Shown here: positions 29,579 through 38,345 of the stretch, one piece after another
How the letters are laid out: every line of letters starts with the position of its first letter
Numbering within the stretch: the first letter of the stretch is position 1
Source: a virus
Direction: 5' to 3' (one strand)
Length of the DNA stretch: 49,119 nucleotides
IMG/VR virus record: IMGVR_UViG_3300032268_000604
Location: 1-49,119 of that record
Translations under genes and position numbers: made by a program
The notes under the pieces: generated by a model
The model's input: only the letters and a program-made list of their open reading frames with translations
Told to the model about the DNA's origin: nothing
The model's database searches: none

Positions 29579-30958
29579 ATGGCAATTATTAAAAGATTCG
29601 GACAAAGATCACAGGCAGCCAATGACTTCCTTGAGCCTAAACAGCCGTCAATTACATCAGCAACAGATATTGGAACAAACCGTCCATACAATAATGGTGC
29701 AGTAACTGTATCCTTTAGCTTACCAGGTGATTCGCCTGCTGCTACTTCTTACACAGTGACGTCGTCTCCAGGTGGCTTTACAGCCACTGGAGCTTCTTCT
29801 CCATTAACAGTACAAGGACTTTTGTCTGCTACTGCTTACACATTTACAGTACGGGCATCAAATGCTTCTGGAACATCAGTTGCTTCTACAGCATCTGGCT
29901 CAGTCACAGCAACAACAGTACCAAATACTCCAGGTGCACCAAGCGCTTCATCTCCTTCAGCAGGAGCAGATTCAGTATCATGGTCAGCTCCAGCAAATGG
30001 TGGTAAAGCAATTACTAACTATCGTTGGGCTGCATCAGATGGAAAGGCTGGAGATACAGCTGGAACATCTGTAAGCGTTGGTCAAGAAATGGGTTCAGCT
30101 CAGACATATACAGTTTATGCAACAAACGCCAATGGTAACTCAGGAACATCTGGATCTTCTGGAAACGTCACAACAGCATTTAGCTTTGTTCCGTTTGGAT
30201 TTTCTCCCTTTGGTTTCACTCCGTTCGGGTTTACACCATTCGGATTTACACCATTCGGCTTCACACCATTCGGCTTCACACCATTCGGATTTACTCCGTT
30301 CGGGTTTACACCATTCGGATTTACTCCGTTTGGGTTTACGCCAGTTAAATCAATTGGTGCAGATACATTAATTAGCTCAAAGGTACCAGAGGGTCTCGTG
30401 CTTGCACACAACCTTTCAGTTGGAGATGTATTATACTCAGCTGATATCGAAGGTTTAGACTTATCAACAGATGTGCCAATTGCAGAATATTTTGCTGGAT
30501 GGTCACAAGAAAACCCAGTAATAAACTCTGCAGTTGAAACAACAATTACAGCTTTATCCGCACACATTGTTGACAGAGTAATTGTTATTAATGGAAATAA
30601 ATATTCTATATCTCACTACATACTTGTCAAGAGAGACGGGCTTGCAAAATTCATTAACGTTACTGATGTACTAGATTCAGATCTAGTCTACTCTCCGACA
30701 TTCCAAGACTGGCAACCAATTATTGAACTAAGAGAGTCAGAAGGAAAAGAGTTAGTTATTACAATTAACACTGAGCCTCATGACGTATTCTTTACAGATA
30801 ACGCACTCGTACACGATTCACAGCCACTAGATTTAAATGCTCCAGGAGTTATAACCTCCCCAGAACAAAATCTATCTACTTCGCTAGAAGAGCTGTATCA
30901 GCAATGGAAACTTTCTCAGCAGGAAAACCCTGTTGATCCAAACAATCCACCAGCTTAA
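29579..30958 (+). CDS. Adhesin with fibronectin-like domains, FGFTP repeats and Hint-like domain
   Basis: 459 residues. Two fibronectin type III-like domains (about 40-195), then residues 206-255 with one FGFSP and nine FGFTP units, then a Hint-like C-terminal domain closely related to that of the 22752 gene (VKSIGADTLISSKVPEG, LSVGDVLYSADIEGLDL, EPHDVFFTDNALVHDS). As there, the catalytic Cys and terminal Asn are absent. Likely a receptor-binding tail protein. Repeat number differs between the two copies (7 and 10). Confidence 0.7.
   Translation: MAIIKRFGQRSQAANDFLEPKQPSITSATDIGTNRPYNNGAVTVSFSLPGDSPAATSYTVTSSPGGFTATGASSPLTVQGLLSATAYTFTVRASNASGTSVASTASGSVTATTVPNTPGAPSASSPSAGADSVSWSAPANGGKAITNYRWAASDGKAGDTAGTSVSVGQEMGSAQTYTVYATNANGNSGTSGSSGNVTTAFSFVPFGFSPFGFTPFGFTPFGFTPFGFTPFGFTPFGFTPFGFTPFGFTPFGFTPVKSIGADTLISSKVPEGLVLAHNLSVGDVLYSADIEGLDLSTDVPIAEYFAGWSQENPVINSAVETTITALSAHIVDRVIVINGNKYSISHYILVKRDGLAKFINVTDVLDSDLVYSPTFQDWQPIIELRESEGKELVITINTEPHDVFFTDNALVHDSQPLDLNAPGVITSPEQNLSTSLEELYQQWKLSQQENPVDPNNPPA
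30194..30343 (+). repeat. FGFTP repeat, ten 15-bp units
   Basis: Ten tandem pentapeptide codings, one FGFSP and nine FGFTP. Codons vary more than in the first array (TTT/TTC, GGA/GGC/GGG/GGT), so this array is older or has been kept by selection on protein. Confidence 0.9.
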
Positions 30959-30961
30959 TAA

Positions 30962-31597
30962 ATGCTAGACAATATCAAACAGATATTGGACTACGGTTTC
31001 AAAAGGGTGATCTGGTATAAAAGCCAGATCATACCTGTTTTTAGGCGCTATCCTAAATACCTAAAGGGATCCTGGATACAATGGACAATGCTAAACGATA
31101 GATATGGTGCTAGAGCAATAGAATGCGTATACGTAAACTCCGATCATCCAGAAGGAACAGCAGTATTCTCTAATTTTATTAATAACGATTATCCTGCTTC
31201 TTGGGCAACTATTATAATGGGGCAGTACGATAAAAAAAATAATTATCATACAGCCTTTGGAGATAGATTTTATACCTCTATAAATCATAGGAGGAAAAGA
31301 ATTAACTCCTCGCTTGCCATATTGGGGTATTCAATATTTCTGCTTTATTATAATGTAATGGTAAAACAAGGCGGAGCACATACCCAGGCTGGATTTGATT
31401 TACAAATGAAAATGACTAGGCTAATGACATTTATGAAAAGAGTAGATATATCAAAAGAAGAAGAACTTTCTTATATTATGGGTGGCGTAAAACCACAAGT
31501 TTTGATACAATCAGATAATGATGCATACAAAGACCCAATAAGACCAGCTGGGTGGCATTCTATGAGTATTTGGGATAAAGATGATAAAAGAGATTAA
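30962..31597 (+). CDS. Unrecognised protein at head of the modification operon
   Basis: 211 residues, starting 3 nt after the adhesin stop. Basic and aromatic, with a hydrophobic stretch near 115-130 (SLAILGYSIFLLYYNVMV). WIQWTMLNDRYGARAIECVYVNSD and CVYVNS regions are not from a family I know. A conserved-looking end (GGVKPQVLIQSDNDAYKDPIRPAGWHSMSIWDKDD) may hold acidic ligands. Its place in the operon suggests a role with the oxygenases. Confidence 0.6.
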   Translation: MLDNIKQILDYGFKRVIWYKSQIIPVFRRYPKYLKGSWIQWTMLNDRYGARAIECVYVNSDHPEGTAVFSNFINNDYPASWATIIMGQYDKKNNYHTAFGDRFYTSINHRRKRINSSLAILGYSIFLLYYNVMVKQGGAHTQAGFDLQMKMTRLMTFMKRVDISKEEELSYIMGGVKPQVLIQSDNDAYKDPIRPAGWHSMSIWDKDDKRD

Positions 31598-32150
31598 AGG
31601 CGTAGATAATTTTGCCATGTTTAGCGGGTATAGATCTATGGTCGATTCTATGTACGAAGAAACAGTAGACATATCTAAAGGGTTTAATAAAAATATAAAA
31701 GATAAAGCAAAAAGGGTTTCTCTGGTAGACAGCAAAACATTTAATTTTTTTGGAATGTATAGCAAAGAAATATACACTTTGTATCATGAAATATGCCTTG
31801 CGGCAAAAGATTTGTTTTTAGAAAAGAAAATTAATTTTGAAAGATCTTATCCCTACCTTTATGCAAGAGTTATGGATAACGAACAGATTCCACCTTATGT
31901 AGATTTAAACTTCGGCCCTAACTTTAAAACAGTTTTTTTTGGCTTTTATGTAATTAGTTCTAAAAATGATTTTATTTTAATTGACGGCAATAAAACTAAT
32001 TTAGTTCCAGGCAGTTTAATATTACTAGATCACAACACAAGAGTTCAATTTAATGATATAAGTGAAGAGCTTGTTTTAATAGAACTGCATGTTTCCCCTT
32101 TAGAGTATTTGCACAGACAATATTATCAGAAATGGATACCCTTAGTATGA
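31581..32150 (+). CDS. Jelly-roll protein related to the operon's oxygenases, ligands lacking
   Basis: 189 residues. The C-terminal half (VPGSLILLDHNTRVQFNDISEELVLIELHVSP) looks like the end of a double-stranded beta helix, and the last residues (YYQKWIPLV) match the C-termini of the oxygenases at 34314 and 35794 (HWIPLL, SWVPLG). No clear HxD/H/H iron triad is present, so it may be a non-catalytic relative. Confidence 0.5.
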   Translation: MIKEIKGVDNFAMFSGYRSMVDSMYEETVDISKGFNKNIKDKAKRVSLVDSKTFNFFGMYSKEIYTLYHEICLAAKDLFLEKKINFERSYPYLYARVMDNEQIPPYVDLNFGPNFKTVFFGFYVISSKNDFILIDGNKTNLVPGSLILLDHNTRVQFNDISEELVLIELHVSPLEYLHRQYYQKWIPLV

Positions 32151-32863
32151 GTAAAATAGAATTTATTCCAAAATACAGATTTCTTGCTGGGGTGTTTCCA
32201 AAACCAGAATCAATTCAAAAGCACATACCAGAATGGTGGAAGAAACAAGAAAGCTATTTAAATAACGACAACGGTGTTTATAACGGCAACATGCTTCTTA
32301 CTGTAAAAAAATGTCAGGCAGTATTTGACGCAATGGCTGCAGGATATTATTTATTTTGCCCAATGGATTTAAATATTGACGCTACTGGAGAAAGAGTAAA
32401 GTTTGACGTTGCAAATGATGTTATGGAATTTCAAAAATTTCTTTTGGCCCATCACCTTAAAGAGCAGATATCCGAGTACCCAATACCTCCGTACTTCCAT
32501 AGCGATGTTTTAAGAATTCACCCAATGTGGCTTGCAAAAACGGAACCAGGTTACAGCTCATTGTTTATTGCACCTATACACGCAGACCACATACCAATAA
32601 GAGCAATACCAGGTCTTATAGATACCGACGAATATCCTTCTGACGGATACCTTTCTTTCTTTGTTGAAAAAGGTTTTAAAGGGGTAATCAAGCAGGGCAC
32701 ACCACTGTTGCAGGTTATACCTTTTAAAAGAGATGATTGGGAAAGCGAAATCAATAATGATAAAAAGTCTGACGAGATGAATAGGGCAAGTCAGCTTTCG
32801 GTCAGATCCGTATTTCAAAATGGATACCGTTTAAAAAAGTGGTCAAAGAAAACCTTTAAGTGA
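32147..32863 (+). CDS. DUF6065-like protein, copy 1
   Basis: 238 residues from the ATG at 32147, which overlaps the previous stop as ATGA. Pattern fits DUF6065: HIPEWWKK near the start, CQAVFDAMAAGY, W-L-A-K-T-E-P-G-Y-S-S-L-F, GLIDTDEY, then KQGTPLLQVIPFKRDDWE. Function unknown; the family is often near 2OG oxygenase and glycan genes in phages (from memory). A paralogue lies at 33563. Confidence 0.7.
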   Translation: MSKIEFIPKYRFLAGVFPKPESIQKHIPEWWKKQESYLNNDNGVYNGNMLLTVKKCQAVFDAMAAGYYLFCPMDLNIDATGERVKFDVANDVMEFQKFLLAHHLKEQISEYPIPPYFHSDVLRIHPMWLAKTEPGYSSLFIAPIHADHIPIRAIPGLIDTDEYPSDGYLSFFVEKGFKGVIKQGTPLLQVIPFKRDDWESEINNDKKSDEMNRASQLSVRSVFQNGYRLKKWSKKTFK

Positions 32864-33570
32864 AGCCAGTTAAAAACATATTAAAGACTCCATATGAAGC
32901 AGAGTCTTGGAGCAAAATGGGCACTATGACTTTTGCAGAAATAATGAATTATTCTAATATGTTTCCTAAGTGGGCTGCCTGGAATGAAGTAAAATTTAGT
33001 CGTGAATACTTTGATAAAATATTAAAGCCAGTAAATCTATATTCTTCTTTTTTTTCTATTAGACCAAAAGTTATAAAGACGTCAGATACTTCTGCCACCA
33101 TAGAGTATTATAATTACGCAGACATATTAATTCAGATTGCTGACCCACCGCTTGGGCACCTTGGTATATTTAAATCACAACCAATCAATGAGATTTTTTA
33201 TTCGGTTGATAAGGTTTGGCAAAGACAATTCTACCCATCTCCCAATGTATATGATACTTCAAGCATGGATATTATTTCTGATAGGTGCTTTAAATTATAT
33301 ACTCCTTGGGTTATAGATGAGGATATTGATTTTTTTGTCACCTCAACAATAGAAAACCCATCAATTAAAATTATGGACTTTAGGGGCTCTTTTACAAAAT
33401 CCAACGAAAATGATAGAATAAAAGAACCGTGCTTTATTGATTTTTATTTTACTAAGTCTAAAAGGCATATGGAAACAGAAACTGTTGGAATAATAGAAAG
33501 GGGTTCATATATGTATGAAATGCAAATAAATGCATCTTCCGATTTTATTGACAGGCTTTGCAATGAGTAA
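32860..33570 (+). CDS. Unrecognised protein between DUF6065 paralogues
   Basis: 236 residues starting with GTG in a GTGA overlap. Beta-rich with aromatic residues (FYPSPNVYDTSSMDIISDRCFKLYTPWVIDEDIDFFVTSTIENP). No motif recognised. It is held between the two DUF6065 genes with overlaps on both sides, so the three products may act together. Confidence 0.6.
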   Translation: MKPVKNILKTPYEAESWSKMGTMTFAEIMNYSNMFPKWAAWNEVKFSREYFDKILKPVNLYSSFFSIRPKVIKTSDTSATIEYYNYADILIQIADPPLGHLGIFKSQPINEIFYSVDKVWQRQFYPSPNVYDTSSMDIISDRCFKLYTPWVIDEDIDFFVTSTIENPSIKIMDFRGSFTKSNENDRIKEPCFIDFYFTKSKRHMETETVGIIERGSYMYEMQINASSDFIDRLCNE

Positions 33571-34339
33571 AGTAGTAAAGTTTACCCCAGCAACGTTTGG
33601 AAGTAATTTTGATCCGAAGAGTAATAATTATCTTTCAGAACCAGAGCCCTCTATAAAGTTTTTACCAGATTGGTATAGAAGACTTTCTCGTTTTCAAAAG
33701 TCTAACAACATATCTAAACTTCACCCAGTAAATGATCGTGGAACTGACGGAAGTGCGGCTGGAACTAAATTATGTATGCCCTTTTTTGATACCTTGGCTG
33801 CTGGCTACATGTACAAGCTTGACTATGACGTGCATGTTGATTTAGATAAAGACGGATTCCCTACAATAACATGGGACGGGGAAGCCATGATAATAGATAA
33901 AAGAAATATGATTGACGTCCCAGTTCCTACAGCCCATCATCCTCTACATTTTGGATGGAAGGTAAATTGGTACTGTGAGACCCCACCAGGATACTCAATG
34001 CTAATAACTCACCCAATGAATAGGCATGACTTGCCATTCACGACTTTATCTGGGATAATTGATACAGATAAATGGCACACTCCAGTATTTACTGCCTTTT
34101 TTTTAAAAAGGAATTTTATTGGAACAATACCAAAAGGAACCCCTATCTTTCAAATGATACCAATCAAAAGAGATGATTGGGATTTGGAAATAGATTACTC
34201 CGAAAAGAGTATAGAAGAAAACAAGATTAAAGAAGAACGAAGAAGAATATCAATATTTGCATATTATAAAAATTATATATGGCAAAGGAAAAATTACAGA
34301 AAAGGAATATCTGATGGACTACAATCCGATGATGCTTAA
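33563..34339 (+). CDS. DUF6065-like protein, copy 2
   Basis: 258 residues from the ATG at 33563 (MSKVVKF, like the MSKIEF of copy 1). Shares FLPDWYRR, CMPFFDTLAAGY, WYCETPPGYSMLITHPMNRHDLPF, GIIDTDKW and PKGTPIFQMIPIKRDDWDLEI. The order and sharing of motifs show duplication and divergence. Function unknown. Confidence 0.7.
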   Translation: MSKVVKFTPATFGSNFDPKSNNYLSEPEPSIKFLPDWYRRLSRFQKSNNISKLHPVNDRGTDGSAAGTKLCMPFFDTLAAGYMYKLDYDVHVDLDKDGFPTITWDGEAMIIDKRNMIDVPVPTAHHPLHFGWKVNWYCETPPGYSMLITHPMNRHDLPFTTLSGIIDTDKWHTPVFTAFFLKRNFIGTIPKGTPIFQMIPIKRDDWDLEIDYSEKSIEENKIKEERRRISIFAYYKNYIWQRKNYRKGISDGLQSDDA

Positions 34340-34964
34340 TAAGCCAAGCGGCAAAGAACATAAATTTTTTGAAAGATATCTGGATAACGATTTGTCAGAC
34401 CTAGCGACATTCTTGCAAAATCAATATGCGGATATGGAAAATCTAAGCTTAAAGGGAATCACTCCAGTAAATCAAAAGGATGCTTGGCTCTCCTCTTCCA
34501 GCGTTTCAACAATTAAATGGAGAGAATATAATGTTTTTCAGTTTTACCATGACGGCATTCACAAGCTATATAAATCACTTTCTGATATTATAAAAGAAGC
34601 GTGTGAATATTACGGAGTAGATTTTGAAGAGCAGAAGTATATGGTACAAGGTTGGTTTAACATTAATTACAATCATACTGGTAAGCTTGATTGGCATGAT
34701 CACGGCGGCCCTTATGCCCCCTATTTTCACGGTTACTATTCAGTAAACGCAGAGCCTTCAATTACCTACTATAATGTTTTTGGTACAGAAACTGCAAACC
34801 ATAATAAAAATAATAGAATGATTGTTTCTGAAATGGGTCACCCACATGCAATGGGAGACTGGGATTGGGAAGGTCCTAGAGTAACAATAGCTTATGACGT
34901 AATGCCTTTAAAGAGCTTAATTGAAGCAAAGGCACCACAGCAGCACTGGATACCTCTCCTATAA
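34314..34964 (+). CDS. 2OG-Fe(II) oxygenase-like protein (HDH type), copy 1
   Basis: 216 residues from the ATG at 34314, giving exactly the length of its paralogue at 35794. Motifs: LDWHDHGG (H128, H130), HGYYSVNAEPSITYY, H176/H178 (GHPHAMG) and R189 (GPRVTIAYDV). The H-x-H arrangement is like the 2OG-FeII_Oxy_5 group rather than prolyl hydroxylases. Likely hydroxylates a protein, nucleotide or sugar; substrate unknown. Separated from its paralogue by the glycosyltransferase-like gene. Confidence 0.7.
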   Translation: MDYNPMMLNKPSGKEHKFFERYLDNDLSDLATFLQNQYADMENLSLKGITPVNQKDAWLSSSSVSTIKWREYNVFQFYHDGIHKLYKSLSDIIKEACEYYGVDFEEQKYMVQGWFNINYNHTGKLDWHDHGGPYAPYFHGYYSVNAEPSITYYNVFGTETANHNKNNRMIVSEMGHPHAMGDWDWEGPRVTIAYDVMPLKSLIEAKAPQQHWIPLL

Positions 34965-35794
34965 TGAAAAAAAGTATTGGCATATTTGTATACAGCTTTC
35001 AGAATAAAGATCTGATTAATAGTATTACCGATATTGTTAATAAATCTAGTGGTTTGCATGACTTGTCGTTTTACATTATAGATCAAAATAATGTTGAGCG
35101 ATCAAGATTGTTTGACATAACTGCTGGTCACGTAAAAATAATATATAAGCATACAAAGTGGGATTCAATAAAAAGCCCAATCGCACACAAATTTGATGGA
35201 TCAAGAATACTTGCTTCAGAATACTTTATGCAGTGCGGAGACGGAGTTGTTATGTCTAAAGACTGGGATGTGTCTTTAGTAGATAAAATTGAATCAGTAA
35301 GATATAAAAATCAAACAATTATTTCTGGAAATCATAAATTAGAATTTAAAAACAAAAATTTGTTTATGATAGAAAAAATAAAGTCTGTTTCGGAAGATTA
35401 TTCTAATGTTGATATGATAGATAGAGACTTTATATTTTGTTTAAGTTCTGACATAAAGCGTGTTGGCTACCCAGTGGAGCTTAAATATTATGGAGAAGAA
35501 GAAAAGATGTCTATAATGATAAATCAAAAACACTACCACTTACTGTGCTGCCCAACAAAGTTGTTTCAAAACAACACCCTTCCTCTTGAAGATAATGGCT
35601 ATGTCCCATTTTCATTAACTCACAAATACAACAAGTTTATAGAAAACAATGAAAGAAATATCATTGGTTTGTTTGGGATAGAAGTAATACCATTTCCATT
35701 CGAAGATGATGATATTGAGTACACAATTGAAAAATCAGAAACCGACAAAATTGGCGGAGAGAGATATCTAAACAAGACAAGGATAATAAATTAA
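34964..35794 (+). CDS. GlcNAc-transferase-like (GT60-like) glycosyltransferase
   Basis: 276 residues. SIGIFVYSFQNKD at the N-terminus and SPIAHKFDGSRILASEYFMQCGDGVVMSKDWDVSL (71-105) follow the pattern of the GlcNAc family (PF11397), which includes the Skp1 hydroxyproline GlcNAc-transferase: an A/G-R segment, E-Y-F/Y, an Asp metal-binding loop and W-D. The usual LQIDSH is here MQCGDG, so metal binding needs testing. It sits between two oxygenases with overlapping ends, as expected for enzymes of a hydroxylate-then-glycosylate pathway. Confidence 0.6.
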   Translation: MKKSIGIFVYSFQNKDLINSITDIVNKSSGLHDLSFYIIDQNNVERSRLFDITAGHVKIIYKHTKWDSIKSPIAHKFDGSRILASEYFMQCGDGVVMSKDWDVSLVDKIESVRYKNQTIISGNHKLEFKNKNLFMIEKIKSVSEDYSNVDMIDRDFIFCLSSDIKRVGYPVELKYYGEEEKMSIMINQKHYHLLCCPTKLFQNNTLPLEDNGYVPFSLTHKYNKFIENNERNIIGLFGIEVIPFPFEDDDIEYTIEKSETDKIGGERYLNKTRIIN

Positions 35795-36444
35795 TGGATA
35801 ATACTAAGCCGCATAAATTTTTTGACGCTTACCTAAATAATGATTTAGATAGCTTAAAGGAATATTTGCTTAATAAAAAAGAAGAGCTAAAGAACGGTCA
35901 AGTAGCTGGTGTAGGGAAAGATGTACTTGCTACAGCACCAAAAGATTATTTTAATAGCTATAATCCACAGCGCATAGACAACTTCTACAACATCTTTCAG
36001 TTTTACAATGAAGAAATTTATAGCCTGTATAAAACTTTAAGGTCTTTGACAATTGAAGCCTGTGAATATTATGGGCTTGATTTTGAAAAAGAAAAGTTTA
36101 TGTTGCATGGATGGTTTAATTCCGAAGGAAGCAAAAACCATGTTGACCTAGACAACAAAGATTCATATCACGACCATTCCGAGGGCAAAGGGTTCCCTTA
36201 TTTTCATGGATACTATTGCGTAAATGCAGAACCAAGCTCCACCTATTATAAAATACATGGTGATGCTGCCTTTGAAAATGTTAATAAAAACAATAGAGCA
36301 ATTTTATCGGAAACTGGACACCCCCATAGCATTGGTCTTTGGCCATTTGAAGAAGATAGAATAACTATAGCCTATGACGTTACACCGCTTAGATTTATTT
36401 CAGCTGGTGGGTACTACGATCAAAGTTGGGTGCCACTAGGATGA
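35794..36444 (+). CDS. 2OG-Fe(II) oxygenase-like protein (HDH type), copy 2
   Basis: 216 residues. H126 and H128 (YHDHSEG), HGYYCVNAEPSSTYY, H175/H177 (GHPHSIG) and R189 (EDRITIAYDV). Paralogue of the 34314 gene, with an added short loop after the HDH motif. Ends by ATGA overlap with the next hydroxylase gene. Confidence 0.7.
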   Translation: MDNTKPHKFFDAYLNNDLDSLKEYLLNKKEELKNGQVAGVGKDVLATAPKDYFNSYNPQRIDNFYNIFQFYNEEIYSLYKTLRSLTIEACEYYGLDFEKEKFMLHGWFNSEGSKNHVDLDNKDSYHDHSEGKGFPYFHGYYCVNAEPSSTYYKIHGDAAFENVNKNNRAILSETGHPHSIGLWPFEEDRITIAYDVTPLRFISAGGYYDQSWVPLG

Positions 36445-36983
36445 AAATAAAAATAGTTGAAAACTTTATTGAAGACTACGACGCACAAACTTTAATATCA
36501 GAAATCACAAACCCTTCTTCTGTAAATAACTATCCAGATTATTATGCTGACAGAAATGGTGGAACTGCTTTCCCGTACAATAATACGGTTATGAGTATAT
36601 TAAGAAAGTATGCCAAGAAAGCTAATTTAATTCAGAAAGAATTTTTTGAAACAGATAAAGACGTGATAATTACAAAATCTTTTGGTTCAGGGTGGGGCCC
36701 AGGAATGAGTGGCAATCCTCACATAGATGCAATAGAAAAGGAGCCTTTTATAGAATATAGCTCTGTAATATACCTCAATGATGGATACACTGGGGGAGAC
36801 ATATATTTTCCAAAACAAAATTTTTCACACAGTCCAAAGAAATTTTCTGCATTATTTTTCCCAGGAAACGACTATGAATATTTGCACGGTGTTTCAAAAG
36901 TTGAAACTGGCAATAGATATACGGCACTCTTTATGCAATCAACGCAAAAAGAGTTTATGGATCCAGATTTTGAGGGATGCTAA
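36441..36983 (+). CDS. 2OG-Fe(II) oxygenase, prolyl 4-hydroxylase type
   Basis: 180 residues from the ATG at 36441 (ATGA overlap). Full site: H94-x-D96 (NPHIDAIE), H149 (YLHGVSKV) and R159 (TGNRYTALF), with YLNDGYTGGDIYFP. Same type as the 9264, 11510 and 36983 products. Confidence 0.8.
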   Translation: MKIKIVENFIEDYDAQTLISEITNPSSVNNYPDYYADRNGGTAFPYNNTVMSILRKYAKKANLIQKEFFETDKDVIITKSFGSGWGPGMSGNPHIDAIEKEPFIEYSSVIYLNDGYTGGDIYFPKQNFSHSPKKFSALFFPGNDYEYLHGVSKVETGNRYTALFMQSTQKEFMDPDFEGC

Positions 36984-37636
36984 TGGAGTTTAAACAGCTT
37001 GCGCTTGGCGTAGTTCAGTACAAAGGAATTATCAAGGACCCACAACTTATTATAGATAAAATTGAAGAGTTGGAAATAAAAAGACAACAAGACTCATCGT
37101 ATCAATCTCAATTTGTAAAAGAGTGGACAGCTTGGGATTATGATCATGGTGGTCCAGAAAAAACTGTTTTCTGCTGGCAAAAGTTTCTGCCAAAGCCAGA
37201 AGATATATCTCCTTCGGATAAATTTTACAACGAACAACACTTCATATCTTCAGAGCTATTTGGATCTCTTGAAACTGCACTTAATCACTACTTTACCATC
37301 TATCCTTACGCAGAAAAAAATATTAAAGCTAGAGAAAAAACAATGCATGTTTTGAAATATAAAGAAAGTGGTTTCTTGCCAGCGCACTCAGATCATGGCA
37401 TTAGCAGCCGAGTCTTATCTGCTTTGTTATATTTAAATGATGATTACGAAGGTGGAACATTAAGATTTCCTCATCTTAATCTTGAGCTGAAGCCAGAAGC
37501 TGGAACTATTTTATTTTTCCCATCTAACTTTGTTTATGTTCATGAAGTAGATGCTGTTACAAAAGGAACAAGATATTCATTGCCTAATTGGTATCATAAT
37601 AGAAAAAATCCATACTATTCGGATGGTTCAGAATGA
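36983..37636 (+). CDS. 2OG-Fe(II) oxygenase, prolyl 4-hydroxylase type
   Basis: 217 residues from the ATG at 36983 (TAATG overlap). H135-x-D137 (PAHSDHG), H187 (YVHEVDAV) and R197 (GTRYSLPNW), with LLYLNDDYEGGTLRFP. The N-terminal about 120 residues are a longer lead domain than in the other copies. Followed by the SDR gene with a 4-nt overlap. Confidence 0.8.
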   Translation: MEFKQLALGVVQYKGIIKDPQLIIDKIEELEIKRQQDSSYQSQFVKEWTAWDYDHGGPEKTVFCWQKFLPKPEDISPSDKFYNEQHFISSELFGSLETALNHYFTIYPYAEKNIKAREKTMHVLKYKESGFLPAHSDHGISSRVLSALLYLNDDYEGGTLRFPHLNLELKPEAGTILFFPSNFVYVHEVDAVTKGTRYSLPNWYHNRKNPYYSDGSE

Positions 37637-38313
37637 TAATTATAACTGGATCTGGATCTGGAATGGGCAAATGTATTGCTCAAAGATTACATGCTAATGG
37701 AGAAAAGGTATTAGGAATATCTTTATATAAGCCGCAGTATGAGCCAGAGTTTGATACAATTTTGGCTGATGTAAGAGATATAAACTCATTGCAGCAGATA
37801 TCAAAAGATTTGTTGGGTAGTGGTGAACAAGTAACGGCATTGATTAACTGTGCTGGAATATATGAGCCAACCCCAGCTGGTTTCTTTTTTGAAGACAAAG
37901 CGTATAATATTATAAATACAAACTTAAATGGTATATTTAATTCATGCCAAGCATTCCTACCAAATATGAATCCAGAGGTTCACACCTCTATAATCAATAT
38001 ATCCAGCTTGGCTGCACATATGGCTAACGAGGCAACTATGTACTCTGCTTCAAAAGCAGGGGTTGAGTCGTTTACAAAAGGGTTTGCAAAACAACTATCT
38101 AACACTAAGATTAGAGCAAACTGCATAGCTCCTGGTCCAATAATGACAGATCTAACTAGAAAACATTTATTGACCTCAGATAAATCTGCAGTTACAAATC
38201 AAATAATAGAAAAATTCTTTGAGCTTGACGACGTAGCAAATCTTGTTGAGCTATTGATGGACAGCAGGTCTGATAGCCTAACGGGACAAGTTCTTCATGT
38301 AGGCGGAATGTAG
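37633..38313 (+). CDS. Short-chain dehydrogenase/reductase (SDR)
   Basis: 226 residues. TGSGSGMG at 5-12 binds NAD(P), NCAG near 72 stabilises the fold, and the active site is Ser (NISSLA, about 124), Tyr137 and Lys141 (YSASK). Resembles FabG-type reductases; 226 residues is slightly short. It could oxidise or reduce a sugar nucleotide, a hydroxylated product or a lipid. Last gene of the modification operon. Confidence 0.85.
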   Translation: MIIITGSGSGMGKCIAQRLHANGEKVLGISLYKPQYEPEFDTILADVRDINSLQQISKDLLGSGEQVTALINCAGIYEPTPAGFFFEDKAYNIINTNLNGIFNSCQAFLPNMNPEVHTSIINISSLAAHMANEATMYSASKAGVESFTKGFAKQLSNTKIRANCIAPGPIMTDLTRKHLLTSDKSAVTNQIIEKFFELDDVANLVELLMDSRSDSLTGQVLHVGGM

Positions 38314-38330
38314 TATAATAAATGACAGGG

Positions 38331-38339
38331 TGGTATAAT
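38331..38339 (+). promoter_or_regulatory. Extended -10 promoter (TGgTATAAT), leaderless
   Basis: TGGTATAAT, then exactly 6 nt to the ATG at 38346. A second TATAAT lies about 20 nt upstream. Confidence 0.7.
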
Positions 38340-38345
38340 TAAAAA

